From the NCBI RefSeq assembly GCF_900105735.1, contig NZ_LT629793.1, positions 1 to 64,000 on the forward strand: a DNA stretch of 64,000 bases, read 5' to 3'. The position numbers and the translations under genes are program-made. The notes under the pieces are model-generated. The model did no database searches and was not told where the DNA came from. It saw nothing but the letters and a program-made list of their open reading frames with translations. Positions 51,159 to 61,500 of the stretch are shown here, in pieces. Source of the DNA: Pseudomonas yamanorum (GTDB taxonomy: Bacteria > Pseudomonadota > Gammaproteobacteria > Pseudomonadales > Pseudomonadaceae). Each line of letters starts with the position of its first letter. The stretch's first letter is position 1.

Positions 51159-52217
51159 ATGTCAAAGTCACGCCGTTACTCCATCATCGGCCTGTGCGCC
51201 CTGTTGTTTATTGTGCTGATCACCTGGTATTTCACCCGTACGCCCCCGGTGGTGGTGCCCCCGGCCATCGCCCACGGTTACGCCAAGGCCTTGAAACAGG
51301 CACATAACGGCGAACCCGGCGCCGCCCGTGTGCTGTACCAACAGCTGGGCCGTCCGGACCTCTCCGATGTGCGCCGCGCCGCCCTGCATGCCGAACTGCC
51401 TAACTACCCCAGCCCCCAGGCCCTGAAGCTGGCGGACAAGGACCTTACCCATGACGCGCCCATGGTGCGTGAGGCGGCGATTCACAGCATTGTCGGCCTG
51501 GTGCCCAGCGGCCAGCGCACGCTGTTACTCGGGCCGTTGCTGGATGACCCGGAGCAAAGCGTCCGGTTTGCGGCGGCCAATGCCTTGCTGGGGCTGTCTC
51601 CCGACACCCTGGGCCTGTACTTCGGCCCGTTGCAGCAGGTACTCGACGAATACGTGAAGTTGCTCAAGGGCCAACCCGAAAGCCCCGAAGGCTGGATTCA
51701 GCTGGCACGCCTGTACATTCACAGTGCGCTGCTGCCCGATGCCCAAAATGCCCTGGAACAGGCGATGCGTCTGCAACCGGACAACCTGCAAGCCGTCGTC
51801 GCGCAAATTGAACTGCTGGACAAGCAGGGCAAGGTCGACGAATCCCGCCAGCTCCTGGCCAAGCAGTTGCAGGCTCACCCCGATTCGGCCTACCTGCAAC
51901 ATGCCCTGGGCATGTGGCTGCTGCACCATGGCGAGCGCGCGTTTGCCCTGCTCAGCCTGTCCCGGGCAGTGGAGCTGGAGCCGAACAATCAGGATTACCG
52001 CTACGACCTGGCGACCACCCTCCACGCCCAGGAGGAACTGGAGGCCGCCCAGCGCCAGTTGGAAGAAATCGTCCAGCGCAACCCGGCCAATCGCAAGGCG
52101 CGGGTCTTGCTGGTCAATTACTGGAAGGAAACCGGCCAGTTGCAGAATGTGCAGGTGCTGCTGGCGCAGCTTGAACAGCAGAACCCGGACGACCCGGCGC
52201 TGCAACAAGGCCTGTAA
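51159..52217 (+). CDS. Membrane-anchored HEAT/TPR-repeat protein
   Basis: An N-terminal signal anchor (YSIIGLCALLFIVLITWYF) is followed by two HEAT-like repeats (DLSDVRRAALHAELPNYPSP, EQSVRFAAANALLGLSPDT) and at least four TPRs from about residue 170 (PEGWIQLARLYIHSALLPDA, SAYLQHALGMWLLHHGERAF, NQDYRYDLATTLHAQEELEA). Its repeat region should face the periplasm and bind a protein partner. No enzyme motif is seen. HEAT plus TPR architecture is typical of cytochrome c-552/maturation-related helpers, but that is only an analogy. Confidence 0.75.
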   Translation: MSKSRRYSIIGLCALLFIVLITWYFTRTPPVVVPPAIAHGYAKALKQAHNGEPGAARVLYQQLGRPDLSDVRRAALHAELPNYPSPQALKLADKDLTHDAPMVREAAIHSIVGLVPSGQRTLLLGPLLDDPEQSVRFAAANALLGLSPDTLGLYFGPLQQVLDEYVKLLKGQPESPEGWIQLARLYIHSALLPDAQNALEQAMRLQPDNLQAVVAQIELLDKQGKVDESRQLLAKQLQAHPDSAYLQHALGMWLLHHGERAFALLSLSRAVELEPNNQDYRYDLATTLHAQEELEAAQRQLEEIVQRNPANRKARVLLVNYWKETGQLQNVQVLLAQLEQQNPDDPALQQGL

Positions 52218-52328
52218 ACGCTGCAATTGATACAAAACGTTGAACCGCCACACACCGCTACGGTCAAGTAAATATGGCGCGCCCCAGACGGCGCTGCCGA
52301 CTACTTATTTGTGACCCGAGGGCACTTC

Positions 52329-53831
52329 TTGTCTACATCCAAAGAGCTGTTCACAGCAAAGGCGGCCACCGGTATTGAAGGTCTGGACGACATTCTTGCC
52401 GGGGGGCTTTCCCGTAGCCACTTGTTCCTGCTGGAAGGTGAACCCGGCACCGGTAAAACCACCGTGGCCCTGCATTTCCTCCAGTCTGGGGCAAAAAACG
52501 GCGAACGATCGCTGTACATCACCCTGTCGGAAACCGAGCGCGAGTTGCGTCAGGGTGCCAAGTCCCATGGCTGGGACCTGGACGAACACATTCACATCTT
52601 TGAACTGACCCCGCCGGAAAGCCTGCTCAACGCCGAGCACCAGCAAAGCCTCCTGTATTCCTCGGACCTTGAGCTGGGCGAAGCCACTCGCCAGATCTTC
52701 GAAGTGGTGGAACGGGTCAAACCGACCCGCGTCGTCATCGATAGCCTTTCTGAGATCCGCCTGCTGGCGCAAAGCTCTCTGCGCTATCGCCGGCAGATCC
52801 TGGCCATCAAGCACTACTTCGTGCGCTACGACGCCACCGTATTGCTGCTGGATGACCTGACCACCGAGTCCCTCGACAAAACCGTACACAGCGTGGCCCA
52901 CGGTGTGATTCGCCTGGAAGAACTGACCCCCAACTACGGCGCCGAGCGCCGTCGCGTGCGAATCGTGAAGTACCGTGGCCAGAAGTACCGTGGCGGTTTT
53001 CACGACTTCACCATCATGGAAGACGGCGTACATGTATTCCCACGCCTGGTGGCGGCCGAACACCGTGGCGGCTACAACCGCCAGACCCTCACCAGCGGCA
53101 TCCGTGAAATGGATGCATTGCTCGGTGGCGGTATCGAAACCGGTTCCAGCACCTTGATCCTGGGCCCGGCCGGTACCGGCAAATCGCTGATCTCGATGAT
53201 CTTCGCCGCAGCGGCCGTCGCCCGCGGCGAAAAAGCCGCGCTGTTCATTTTTGATGAAGAGCTGGGCCTGCTGTTCGAGCGCATGCGCAACATGGGCATC
53301 GACCTGGAAGCGCTGCAAGCCACCGGCAATCTGCTGATCGAACAAGTGGACGCCGCCGAGCTGTCTCCCGGCGAGTTCTCCCACCGGGTGCGGCGTTGCG
53401 TGGACGAGCGCGGGATCAAGACCGTGGTGATCGACAGCGTCAACGGCTACCAGGCCGCGATGCCGGAAGAGAACGCGCTGATCCTGCACATGCACGAGCT
53501 CCTGCTTTACCTCAACCGCCGTGGCGCCGCGACCTTCATGACCGTCGCCCAGCACGGCCTGGTGGGTGACATGCAGGCGCCGGTGGACATCACTTATCTG
53601 GCCGACACCGTAATCCTGCTGCGCTACTTCGAAGCCTTGGGCAAGGTGCGGCGCGCGATTTCGATCATCAAGAAACGCACCGGCAGCCATGAATCGACGA
53701 TTCGCGAATACCGTATCGGCAGCAAGGGCATGACCATCGGTGAACCTCTGGATACGTTCCAGGGTGTATTGCGCGGCGTGCCGACCTATATGGGCACCGA
53801 TAACCCGCTGCTCAAGGATGAAAGTTCATGA
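52329..53831 (+). CDS. KaiC-family double-domain ATPase
   Basis: Two RecA-like KaiC domains: first with GLDDILAGGLSRSHLFLLEG, Walker A GEPGTGKTT and Walker B RVVIDSL; second with Walker A GPAGTGKS and TVVIDSVNGY. In the first domain the usual Glu-Glu pair after strand 2 reads SETE, whereas the second keeps DEE. The stretch equal to cyanobacterial KaiC phosphosites (Ser-Thr) reads ITYLAD, giving Thr-Tyr. No kaiA or kaiB is nearby. I chose a TTG with GAGGG upstream; a GTG six codons earlier also fits. It overlaps the histidine kinase gene, so it likely works as a signalling partner. Confidence 0.85.
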   Translation: MSTSKELFTAKAATGIEGLDDILAGGLSRSHLFLLEGEPGTGKTTVALHFLQSGAKNGERSLYITLSETERELRQGAKSHGWDLDEHIHIFELTPPESLLNAEHQQSLLYSSDLELGEATRQIFEVVERVKPTRVVIDSLSEIRLLAQSSLRYRRQILAIKHYFVRYDATVLLLDDLTTESLDKTVHSVAHGVIRLEELTPNYGAERRRVRIVKYRGQKYRGGFHDFTIMEDGVHVFPRLVAAEHRGGYNRQTLTSGIREMDALLGGGIETGSSTLILGPAGTGKSLISMIFAAAAVARGEKAALFIFDEELGLLFERMRNMGIDLEALQATGNLLIEQVDAAELSPGEFSHRVRRCVDERGIKTVVIDSVNGYQAAMPEENALILHMHELLLYLNRRGAATFMTVAQHGLVGDMQAPVDITYLADTVILLRYFEALGKVRRAISIIKKRTGSHESTIREYRIGSKGMTIGEPLDTFQGVLRGVPTYMGTDNPLLKDESS

Positions 53832-55498
53832 GTGGATCGTCGGCCATTTCCGAACGGGCGATCATTCTGGCGCCCCTGGGCCGCGACAGCTCCCTGGCAT
53901 TGATGATGCTCAATGAGGCCGGATTCAACGGCATCATCGCCAGCCATTTGCAGATGCTGTGCGAGGAACTGGAACAGGGCGCCGGCTTGCTGATTGTGGC
54001 CGCCGAAGCCATGCACGGTGTCGATCTGGAACCGCTGCTGAGCTACCTGCACCAACAGCCGGCCTGGTCGGACCTGCCTATCGTGCTGATGACTCATCAT
54101 GGCGGCAGCGAACAGAACGGCTCATCACGCTTGAGTACGCTGCTGGGCAACGTGACGTTCCTGGAGCGGCCGTTCCATCCGATCACCCTGATCAGCCTCG
54201 TGACCACGGCCCTGCGCGGACGCCGCCGACAATACGAGGCACGCGACCGGTTGATCGACCTGAGCCAGAGCGAACAGCGCCTGCAAAGCACCCTGGAAAC
54301 CCTTGAGCAACAGGTGGAAGAACGCACGGCTCAACTGCGCAACAACGAAGAAGCGTTGCGCCAGTCACAAAAAATGGAAGCCGTCGGCCAATTGACCGGC
54401 GGTATCGCCCATGACTTCAACAATATGCTGACCGGGATTATCGGCAGCCTTGAGCTGCTGCGAAGGCGCGTAGCCCGGGGCCGCACTGAAGACCTCGACA
54501 GCCTGATCGACCTGGGTGTCACTTCAGCCAACCGCGCGGCCGCCCTGACCCACCGTTTGCTGGCGTTTTCCCGTCGCCAGTCGCTGGATTCAAAACCGGT
54601 ACAGATCAATCAATTGGTGAGTTCGATGGGTGAGCTGCTGCAACGCAGCCTCAACGAAAGCATCACCCTGGACATCCGCCTGACCGAACAGTTATGGACC
54701 GCCGAAGTCGACCCCAATCAACTGGAAAGCGCCCTGCTCAACCTGGCCATCAATGCCCGGGATGCAATGCCCAACGGCGGCAAACTGGTGGTGGAAACCA
54801 CCAACCGCCACTTGGACAGTGTGTTTACCGCAGCCTATGGCACCCTCACCCCTGGCGACTATGTGGAACTGAGCGTCAGCGACACTGGCTGCGGCATGCC
54901 CGAGAGCGTGATCAGCCGCGCCTTTGACCCGTTCTTTACCACCAAACCCATCGGCCAGGGCACCGGGCTGGGGTTGTCGATGATCTACGGGTTTGCGCGC
55001 CAGTCCCACGGGCATGTGTCGATCCACAGCGTGGTGGGCCAAGGCACCACCGTCAGCCTGTTCCTGCCGAGGTATGTCGGCGAGGTCATTGCAGATGAAC
55101 CTCTCAACCCGGCATTGCTGCCGTTCGCCAACGCTGGCGAGACGGTGCTGATCGTCGAAGACGACCCGGCCGTGCGGGTGCTGGTCAGCGCCGTGTTGAG
55201 TGAACTGGGTTATGCCTTCGTCGAAGCCGGTGATGCCGACAGTGCCATGCCGATCATCGAGTCCAGCCAGCGGATTGACCTGCTGATCAGCGACGTTGGC
55301 CTGCCCGGTATGAACGGCCGGCAACTGGCGGAAATCGGGCGGCAGGTGCGACCGGACTTAAAGGTGTTGTTTATCACGGGCTATGCAGAGCATGCAGCGG
55401 TGCGGGGCGGCTTTCTGGACCCGGGCATGCAGATGATCACCAAGCCCTTCACCTTTGATTTGTTGACGGCAACGGTGAGGGAGATGATCAAGGCTTGA
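53828..55498 (+). CDS. Hybrid histidine kinase with N-terminal receiver-like domain
   Basis: In order: a receiver-like fold (residues 8-125) that lacks the normal acidic phosphosite, a short coiled coil (QRLQSTLETLEQQVEERTAQ), HisKA with the His in GGIAHDFNNMLTGIIGSLEL, an HATPase with NLAINARDAMPNGGKL and GQGTGLGLSMIYGF, then a C-terminal receiver with Asp in LLISDVGLPGMNG. No membrane helix, so cytoplasmic. It overlaps the KaiC-like gene (ATGA); cytoplasmic input may come from KaiC. The C-terminal receiver could be a phosphate sink or a relay to the response regulator encoded next. Confidence 0.88.
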   Translation: MSGSSAISERAIILAPLGRDSSLALMMLNEAGFNGIIASHLQMLCEELEQGAGLLIVAAEAMHGVDLEPLLSYLHQQPAWSDLPIVLMTHHGGSEQNGSSRLSTLLGNVTFLERPFHPITLISLVTTALRGRRRQYEARDRLIDLSQSEQRLQSTLETLEQQVEERTAQLRNNEEALRQSQKMEAVGQLTGGIAHDFNNMLTGIIGSLELLRRRVARGRTEDLDSLIDLGVTSANRAAALTHRLLAFSRRQSLDSKPVQINQLVSSMGELLQRSLNESITLDIRLTEQLWTAEVDPNQLESALLNLAINARDAMPNGGKLVVETTNRHLDSVFTAAYGTLTPGDYVELSVSDTGCGMPESVISRAFDPFFTTKPIGQGTGLGLSMIYGFARQSHGHVSIHSVVGQGTTVSLFLPRYVGEVIADEPLNPALLPFANAGETVLIVEDDPAVRVLVSAVLSELGYAFVEAGDADSAMPIIESSQRIDLLISDVGLPGMNGRQLAEIGRQVRPDLKVLFITGYAEHAAVRGGFLDPGMQMITKPFTFDLLTATVREMIKA

Positions 55499-55528
55499 AG
55501 AGGGAGTGCGCTCCCTCTTCGCAAGGCG

Positions 55529-55906
55529 TTAAGCCAGCAAGCGCTGGATATGTTCCTGCAACGTATCCAGGTCAAACGGCTTGGCCAGGATCGGCGCATT
55601 GCGCGTGATCGGGCTGTTGCAGTCGAGGATCTCCTGCGGGTAACCGCTGATAAAGATCACCTTCAATTCCGGTCGCAGCTTGATCGCAGGCTCGGCGATC
55701 TGCACGCCGGAAATACCGCCTGGCAGACGATAGTCGGTGACCATCAGGTCTAGGTGCGGCTTGGTGGCGAGGATTTCGAACGCCTGCTCACCGTCAATCG
55801 CCTTCAACACCCGGTACCCAAGCCCCGACAGGTACTCGCCCAACACAAACATAATCGATTCGTCATCTTCGACGATCAGTACAACATCTTGTGCATCTTC
55901 ACTCAT
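55529..55906 (-). CDS. Stand-alone response regulator receiver
   Basis: The 125-residue protein is a receiver only: acidic pocket in VVLIVEDDESIMFVLGEYL, phosphosite Asp in LMVTDYRLPGGISG, Ser/Thr and Lys in VIFISGYPQEIL and ILAKPFDLDTL. The ATG at 55906 starts MSEDAQDVV; a longer reading adds unlike residues. With no output domain it must act through a protein partner, most likely one of the neighbouring kinases. Its gene faces the KaiC-kinase pair convergently. Confidence 0.85.
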   Translation of the reverse strand: MSEDAQDVVLIVEDDESIMFVLGEYLSGLGYRVLKAIDGEQAFEILATKPHLDLMVTDYRLPGGISGVQIAEPAIKLRPELKVIFISGYPQEILDCNSPITRNAPILAKPFDLDTLQEHIQRLLA

Positions 55907-55972
55907 GGGAAGCCTTTGTCCGGTCAATTGCTGCTGATACGACCATAGGGTCACGCAGAGGTTGCGTCGGAT

Positions 55973-57178
55973 TCACGATTGATTTCCTGGCGCGGGCGCC
56001 AACGGCAGGCAAACGCGGAACAAGGCGCCCTCGCCTATCCGGCTTTCGACTTCGATAGTACCGCCATGGGCCGCGATAATCTGCTCGGAGATAAACAGCC
56101 CCAGGCCGAGGCCCGCGACAGCGTGGTTGGCCGACACCCGTTCAAACTGCTGGAAAATCCGCTTCTGGTTGTCTTCGCTGATGCCGATACCGTGGTCACG
56201 CACTTCCACTCGTGCTTCGCCATGCTCGGCATAAACCCGCACCTCCACCGGGCTCTTGGCCCCGTATCGCAAGGCGTTGGTCAGCAGGTTGGACACCACC
56301 TGTTCGATACGGAACTCGTCCCAGTTGCCCTCCACCGGCCCTTCCTGCACCCACTTCACCGAGGACTCGGCCGCCGCCACTTGCGGGGCGAAATTCTCCA
56401 GCAGGTTGTGCACCAGTTGCGTCAGGTCAAAGCGCCCGGGGCGAATCGACAGCTTGCCGGTGCGAATACGCGATACATCAAGCATGTCTTCGATCAAGCG
56501 GATCAGGCTCTGGATCTGCCGCTCGTCGCGGTCGACCATGGCGTGCATCTTGTCCATGGTAAAGGCGGCGGCGTTATCCCGGGCCAGGTGCATCTTGCGC
56601 AACTGGGTTTCCAGGATCAGCCCGTTGAGGGGCGTACGCACCTCATGAGCAACGATCGACATGAAGTCATCACGCATGCGCACGGCTTGCTCCAGTTCGG
56701 CCTGGGTGGCCTGCAAGCGCGTGAGCAAGGCTTCCTGCTCGCGGCGGCTTTGCTCCAGGGCTTCAACCTGCTGTTTCATCGCCTTGCTCTGGCGATACAG
56801 GTCGACGAAGACATTGACCTTGCTCTTGACCGCATGGATATCCAGCGGCTTGTGCAGGAAGTCCACGGCGCCGCTTTCGTAGCCCTTGAACGCGTAGTTG
56901 AGCTCACGACCGGCGGCGCTGACAAACACGATCGGGATGTTCTTGGTCTTTTCGGTGCCGCGCATCAGCTCGGCCAGCTCAAAGCCGTTCATGCCGGGCA
57001 TCTGCACGTCGAGAATGGCCATCGCGAACTCGTGCTCCAACAGCAGCGACAACGCCTCGTCGGCGCTCAATGCCTTGTAGACCTGGCGGTCCTCGCGCTT
57101 GATCAGCGCTTCAAGGGCCAGCAGGTTTTCCGGCAGATCGTCGACGATCAGCAGTTTGGCCTGGACAGTACTTAACAT
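55973..57178 (-). CDS. Receiver-histidine kinase (REC-HisKA-HATPase)
   Basis: The N-terminal receiver has acidic residues in LLIVDDLPENLLALEALI, Asp in AMAILDVQMPGMNGFELAEL and the KP motif in DFLHKPLDI. A coiled coil (AMKQQVEALEQSRREQEALL) leads to HisKA with the His in MSIVAHEVRTPLNGLIL and a full ATPase domain (NLLTNALRYGAKS, AVAGLGLGLFISEQII). Cytoplasmic; 401 residues. It overlaps the CheB-like gene by seven bases. It is probably activated through phosphorylation of its own receiver by the large kinase of the cluster. Confidence 0.9.
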   Translation of the reverse strand: MLSTVQAKLLIVDDLPENLLALEALIKREDRQVYKALSADEALSLLLEHEFAMAILDVQMPGMNGFELAELMRGTEKTKNIPIVFVSAAGRELNYAFKGYESGAVDFLHKPLDIHAVKSKVNVFVDLYRQSKAMKQQVEALEQSRREQEALLTRLQATQAELEQAVRMRDDFMSIVAHEVRTPLNGLILETQLRKMHLARDNAAAFTMDKMHAMVDRDERQIQSLIRLIEDMLDVSRIRTGKLSIRPGRFDLTQLVHNLLENFAPQVAAAESSVKWVQEGPVEGNWDEFRIEQVVSNLLTNALRYGAKSPVEVRVYAEHGEARVEVRDHGIGISEDNQKRIFQQFERVSANHAVAGLGLGLFISEQIIAAHGGTIEVESRIGEGALFRVCLPLAPAPGNQS

Positions 57179-57771
57179 GGGGAGGATTCCAGGGAAGCCA
57201 GCAAGGTGCCGATGCGGCTCAAGGGAAGAATATGGTCAGGTGTATGCAGCGCCAGGGCGGCGCGGGGCATGATGGCTACCCGCGCCTCGTCGGGATCCTG
57301 GACCACCGTCATACCACCGCACTGTTTGACATGGGCCAGGCCACGGGCGCCGTCTTGGTTGGCGCCCGTCAGCAGGATCGCCATCAGGCCGGCGCCGTAA
57401 GCATCGGCCGCCGACGCGAACAGGTAGTCAATGGCTGGCCTGGAATGGTGCACGCGGTCCTCCTGGCTCAGTGACAGGCTACGGTCGTGCTCTACCGACA
57501 GGTGATAACCGGGGCCGGCAAAATACAGGGTACCGGGCTGGATCACTTCCTTGTCCCGCGCTTCCACCACCTTCATCGATACGCGACGGTCAAACACTTC
57601 CGCCAACTGGCTGCGGCGCTCGTCGGGCAGGTGCAGCACCGTGATGATCGGCAGGCCGAAGCTCGCCGGCAATTCACCAAAAATGCCCAGCAACGCCTCG
57701 ACGCCGCCTGCGGAAGCGCCGATCACAATAGCTTCGATCCCGGATACCGGGCTGGCAGCAGCTTCATTCAT
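57172..57771 (-). CDS. CheB-type methylesterase domain protein without receiver
   Basis: The 199-residue protein is the CheB catalytic domain alone: Ser in IVIGASAGGVEALLGI, His in ITVLHLPDERRSQLAEVFDR and Asp in AILLTGANQDGARGLAHVKQ. The normal N-terminal receiver is missing, and the ATG overlaps the CheR-like stop (ATGA). No chemoreceptor gene lies nearby, so the target glutamyl esters are probably in a coiled-coil region of a cluster kinase rather than an MCP. Confidence 0.85.
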   Translation of the reverse strand: MNEAAASPVSGIEAIVIGASAGGVEALLGIFGELPASFGLPIITVLHLPDERRSQLAEVFDRRVSMKVVEARDKEVIQPGTLYFAGPGYHLSVEHDRSLSLSQEDRVHHSRPAIDYLFASAADAYGAGLMAILLTGANQDGARGLAHVKQCGGMTVVQDPDEARVAIMPRAALALHTPDHILPLSRIGTLLASLESSPC

Positions 57772-58583
57772 AATTTTCGGTAGATCCGTTCTTGCTTGAC
57801 CAAGGGTTCGAACTGTTTGCTGTAGCCGGAGAAATCCAGGGTTTCCTTGCTGCCCAGCACCAGGAAGCCGCGATGACACAGCGACTCATGAAACAATCCA
57901 AACGCCCTATCCTGCAACTTTTTATTGAAGTAAATCAGTACATTACGACACGAAATTAATTGAGTTTCTGAGAATACGCTATCCGTCGCCAGGCTGTGAT
58001 CGGCAAACGTCACGTTCTCTCGCAGGGTCTTGTCGAAGATCGCATGATCGTAAGCCGCGGTGTAGTAATCGGCAAACGAACGCTGGCCACCGGCCTGCTG
58101 GTAGTTGTGGGTATAAGCGCGGATGTTCTCAAGGGAAAAAATCCCCTGCTTGGCTTTTTCCAGGGACCGGGGATTGATGTCGGTAGCGTAGATGATGGTG
58201 CGCTCCAGCAAGCCTTCCTCACGCAACAGGATGGCCATGGAATACACCTCTTCCCCGGTGCTGCAGCCGGCGATCCAGATCTTGATCGACGGGTAGGTCT
58301 TGAGCAGCGGCACCACTTCCTGGCGAATCGCCAGAAAGTGCGAGGGATCGCGAAACATCTCACTGACGGGAATCGTCAGGAACTGCAGCAACTGCATGAA
58401 CGCCGTCGGGTCATGCAGCACCCGCTCCTGCAAGGCCGAGATGGTGGCGCAGTCGAACTGACGCAGCGCATGGGCCACGCGGCGCTTGACCGAGGCCCCG
58501 GAGTAATCACGAAAGTCATAGCTGTACTTGAGGTAAATCGCCTCAATCAACAAGCGCAGTTCGATGTCAGTGCTTCTTTCCAA
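57768..58583 (-). CDS. CheR-type methyltransferase
   Basis: The 271-residue protein has the CheR N-terminal helical domain (FRDYSGASVKRRVAHALRQF) and SAM-binding domain (IKIWIAGCSTGEEVYSMAIL, TIIYATDINPRSLEKAKQGI), with FSETQLISCRNVLIYFNKKL near the end. It would methylate glutamates using S-adenosylmethionine. It sits between the CheB-like gene and the large hybrid kinase (start directly after its stop), which suggests that kinase as substrate. Confidence 0.9.
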   Translation of the reverse strand: MERSTDIELRLLIEAIYLKYSYDFRDYSGASVKRRVAHALRQFDCATISALQERVLHDPTAFMQLLQFLTIPVSEMFRDPSHFLAIRQEVVPLLKTYPSIKIWIAGCSTGEEVYSMAILLREEGLLERTIIYATDINPRSLEKAKQGIFSLENIRAYTHNYQQAGGQRSFADYYTAAYDHAIFDKTLRENVTFADHSLATDSVFSETQLISCRNVLIYFNKKLQDRAFGLFHESLCHRGFLVLGSKETLDFSGYSKQFEPLVKQERIYRKL

Positions 58584-61500
58584 TTAAATCCGTTCCATCT
58601 TGGGTAGCCACACGCGAATCAATGAAAACAACCGGTCCAGGTCGATAGGCTTGGCCAGGTAATCGTTGGAGCCTGCCGCCAGGCAACGCTCCTGATCGTC
58701 CTTCATGGCCTTGGCCGTCACTGCGATGATCGGCAGCTTGCGCCAGCGCGGGTCCTGGCGGATCAAGGCCGTGGCCTCGTAACCGTCCATCTCCGGCATC
58801 ATCACATCCATCAGCACCAGGTCGATGTCATCGACTTCATTGAGTTTCTCGATCGCCTCGCGGCCGTTACGGCCGATCACGACAATCGCGCCCTTGTGCT
58901 CCAGGGCACTGGTCAGGGCGAAGATATTGCGCACATCGTCATCCACCAGCAGGATCTTGCGCCCTTCGAAGACCTTGTCGCGGCTGCGAGCGGTCCTGAG
59001 CATTGTCTGGCGTTCATGGGACAGCTGGGATTCGACTTTGTGCAGAAAGAGTGTGACTTCGTCCAGCAGGCGCTCGGGGGAACGCGCACCCTTGATGATG
59101 ATCGAGCGCGAATACTTGCGCAGTTCGGCCTCTTCGTCCCGGGTCAGGTTGCGCCCGGTGTAGACGATCACCGGCGGGAACGAGCAGATATCCTCGGTGG
59201 ACATGCGCTTGAGCAACTCATTACCGAGCATGTCCGGCAGCTTGAGGTCGATGATCATGCAGTCATAGATGTGGGTGCGCAGCAGGTCCAGTGCCTCTTG
59301 GGCGAAGCCTACGGCGGTGATCTCGATGTCATCGTCGCCGATCAGGCGGGCAATGCTGTCTCGCTGAAGGTCATCGTCTTCCACCAGCAGCACACGCTTG
59401 ACCTTCTGCGTCAGCTTGGCTTCCAGGCGGGCGAACACATCCTTGAGCTCTTCACGGGTGGTCGGCTTGACCGCATAGCCCACGGCGCCCATGTGCATGG
59501 CGGCTTCGACGCGGTCTTCCACGGAAATCACGTGCACCGGGATATGGCGGGTCCCGGCATGTTCCTTGAGGCGTTGCAGCACGGTCAGGCCGGAATGGTC
59601 CGGCAGGCGCATGTCCAGCAGGATCGCGTCGGGAATGTACTGCTCAGCCAGGGCGTAGCCTTCGTCTGCGCCATGGGCCACCAGGCAGTGGTAACCCAGT
59701 TCATGGGCGAGATCGAAGAGGATGCGGGCGAAGTTGGGCTCATCTTCCACCACCAGGATGCAACGCGTGGCGAACGGAGCCTTGTCGCGGTCATCGATAA
59801 AGCGCGGGATCTGCGCTTCGTGGGCGATCGGCATCGGCGACACCTTGATCGGCGCCGGTGCAGGCACAGGGACTACCGCGCGCGGCTGTTCCAGCGCCGG
59901 GGTGTCTTCGTCACGCTCTACATAGTGCTCGGGCACCACCAGGGTAAAGATACTGCCCTGACCAGGTTCGCTGGTGACGCTGATATAGCCGCCCAGCAGG
60001 TTCGCCAGGTCCCGGGAAATCGACAGGCCCAGGCCGGTGCCGCCGTAACGACGGTTGGTGGTGCCATCGGCCTGGCGGAAGGCCTCGAAGATGCTTTCCT
60101 GCTGGTCCGGGGCGATGCCAATCCCCGAGTCGCGCACGGTAAAGGCGATGCCTTCCCCCGGCGCCCGGGATACCGACAGGCTGACCTCACCTTTCTCGGT
60201 GAACTTGATGGCGTTGGACAGCAGGTTCTTCAGAATCTGCTCCAGGCGCTGGCGGTCGGTGAACAGCATGTGCGGCGAGCCTTCCTGCACCTCCACCTGG
60301 AACCCGAGCTTGCGGTCGGCTGCCAGCGGCTCGAACATGCCGCGCAGCCCATCCACCAGGCGCGCAACGCTGGTATTCTCCGGGCGCATTTCCAGCTTAC
60401 CGGCTTCGACCTTGGAGATATCGAGGATGTCATTGATCAGGTTGAGCAAATCGTTGCCGGCCGAGTAGATCGACTCGGCGAACTTGACCTGTTCGGCGCT
60501 GAGGTTTTCCTGGGGGTTCTCCGCCAGCAACTTGGCAAGGATCAACGAGCTGTTCAGCGGTGTGCGCAGCTCGTGGGACATGTTGGCAAGGAACTCGGAC
60601 TTGTACTTGCTGGAGCGCTGCAACTCATCAGCGCGCTCTTCCAGCTCGATCTGTACGCGATTGAGTTCAACGTTTTTCTGATCCATGGCATCGCGCTGCT
60701 CGGCCAGGGTCTGGGTCTGTTCGGCCAACTGTTCGTTGGTCTGTTCCAGCTCCGCCTGTTGGGTTTCCAGGTGGGCCTGGGACTCCTTGAGGATGCGCGA
60801 CTGTTCTTCCAGCTCTTCGTTGGCGGTCTTGAGCTCTTCCTGCTGCACTTGCAGTTCTTCATTAAGCTGTTGGGTTTCGGCCAGCACTTCCTGCAGGCGC
60901 TGACGATAACGGGCAGCTTCGATGGAGGTGCCGATATTGCCGGCAATCAACTCCAGCAGTTCGACATCACGGTCTTCCAGTACACGCAGGAACCCCAGCT
61001 CGATCACCCCGTTGACCCGGCCATCGTCGCTGGTCGGTACCACCATCACACTGCGGGTCGAGCCTTCGCCGAGGCCGGAACTGACCTTGAAGTAGTCCAC
61101 CGGCACATCGTCCAGGCGAATCAGGCGATCCTGACGGGCAGACTGGCCGACGATGCCTTCATCGTTATAGATCGACTGTTCCTGCTGCTCTTGCTCGCGG
61201 GAGAAGCCATAAGTGGCCACGCGTGTAAGGCCGCCGTGCTCTTCACGCACGTACAGCGCCGCCACCGCCGACCCCATGTACTGGGCGAAGAACTGCAAAA
61301 TGTTACGACCCAGCAGGCTCAACGTCAGTTGGCCAAGGACCTGCTCGGCCAGTTCGGTCTGGCCGTTGCGCAGCCAGGCTTGCTGCTCCAGGCGCTTGGC
61401 AATCCTCTGCTGCGACATGAGGTTTTCGCTGTAACTATTTGAAAGCTCAAGCAAATTCTTTCGACCGACATACGCGAGAAAGCCGCTCAGGCCGAGTACA

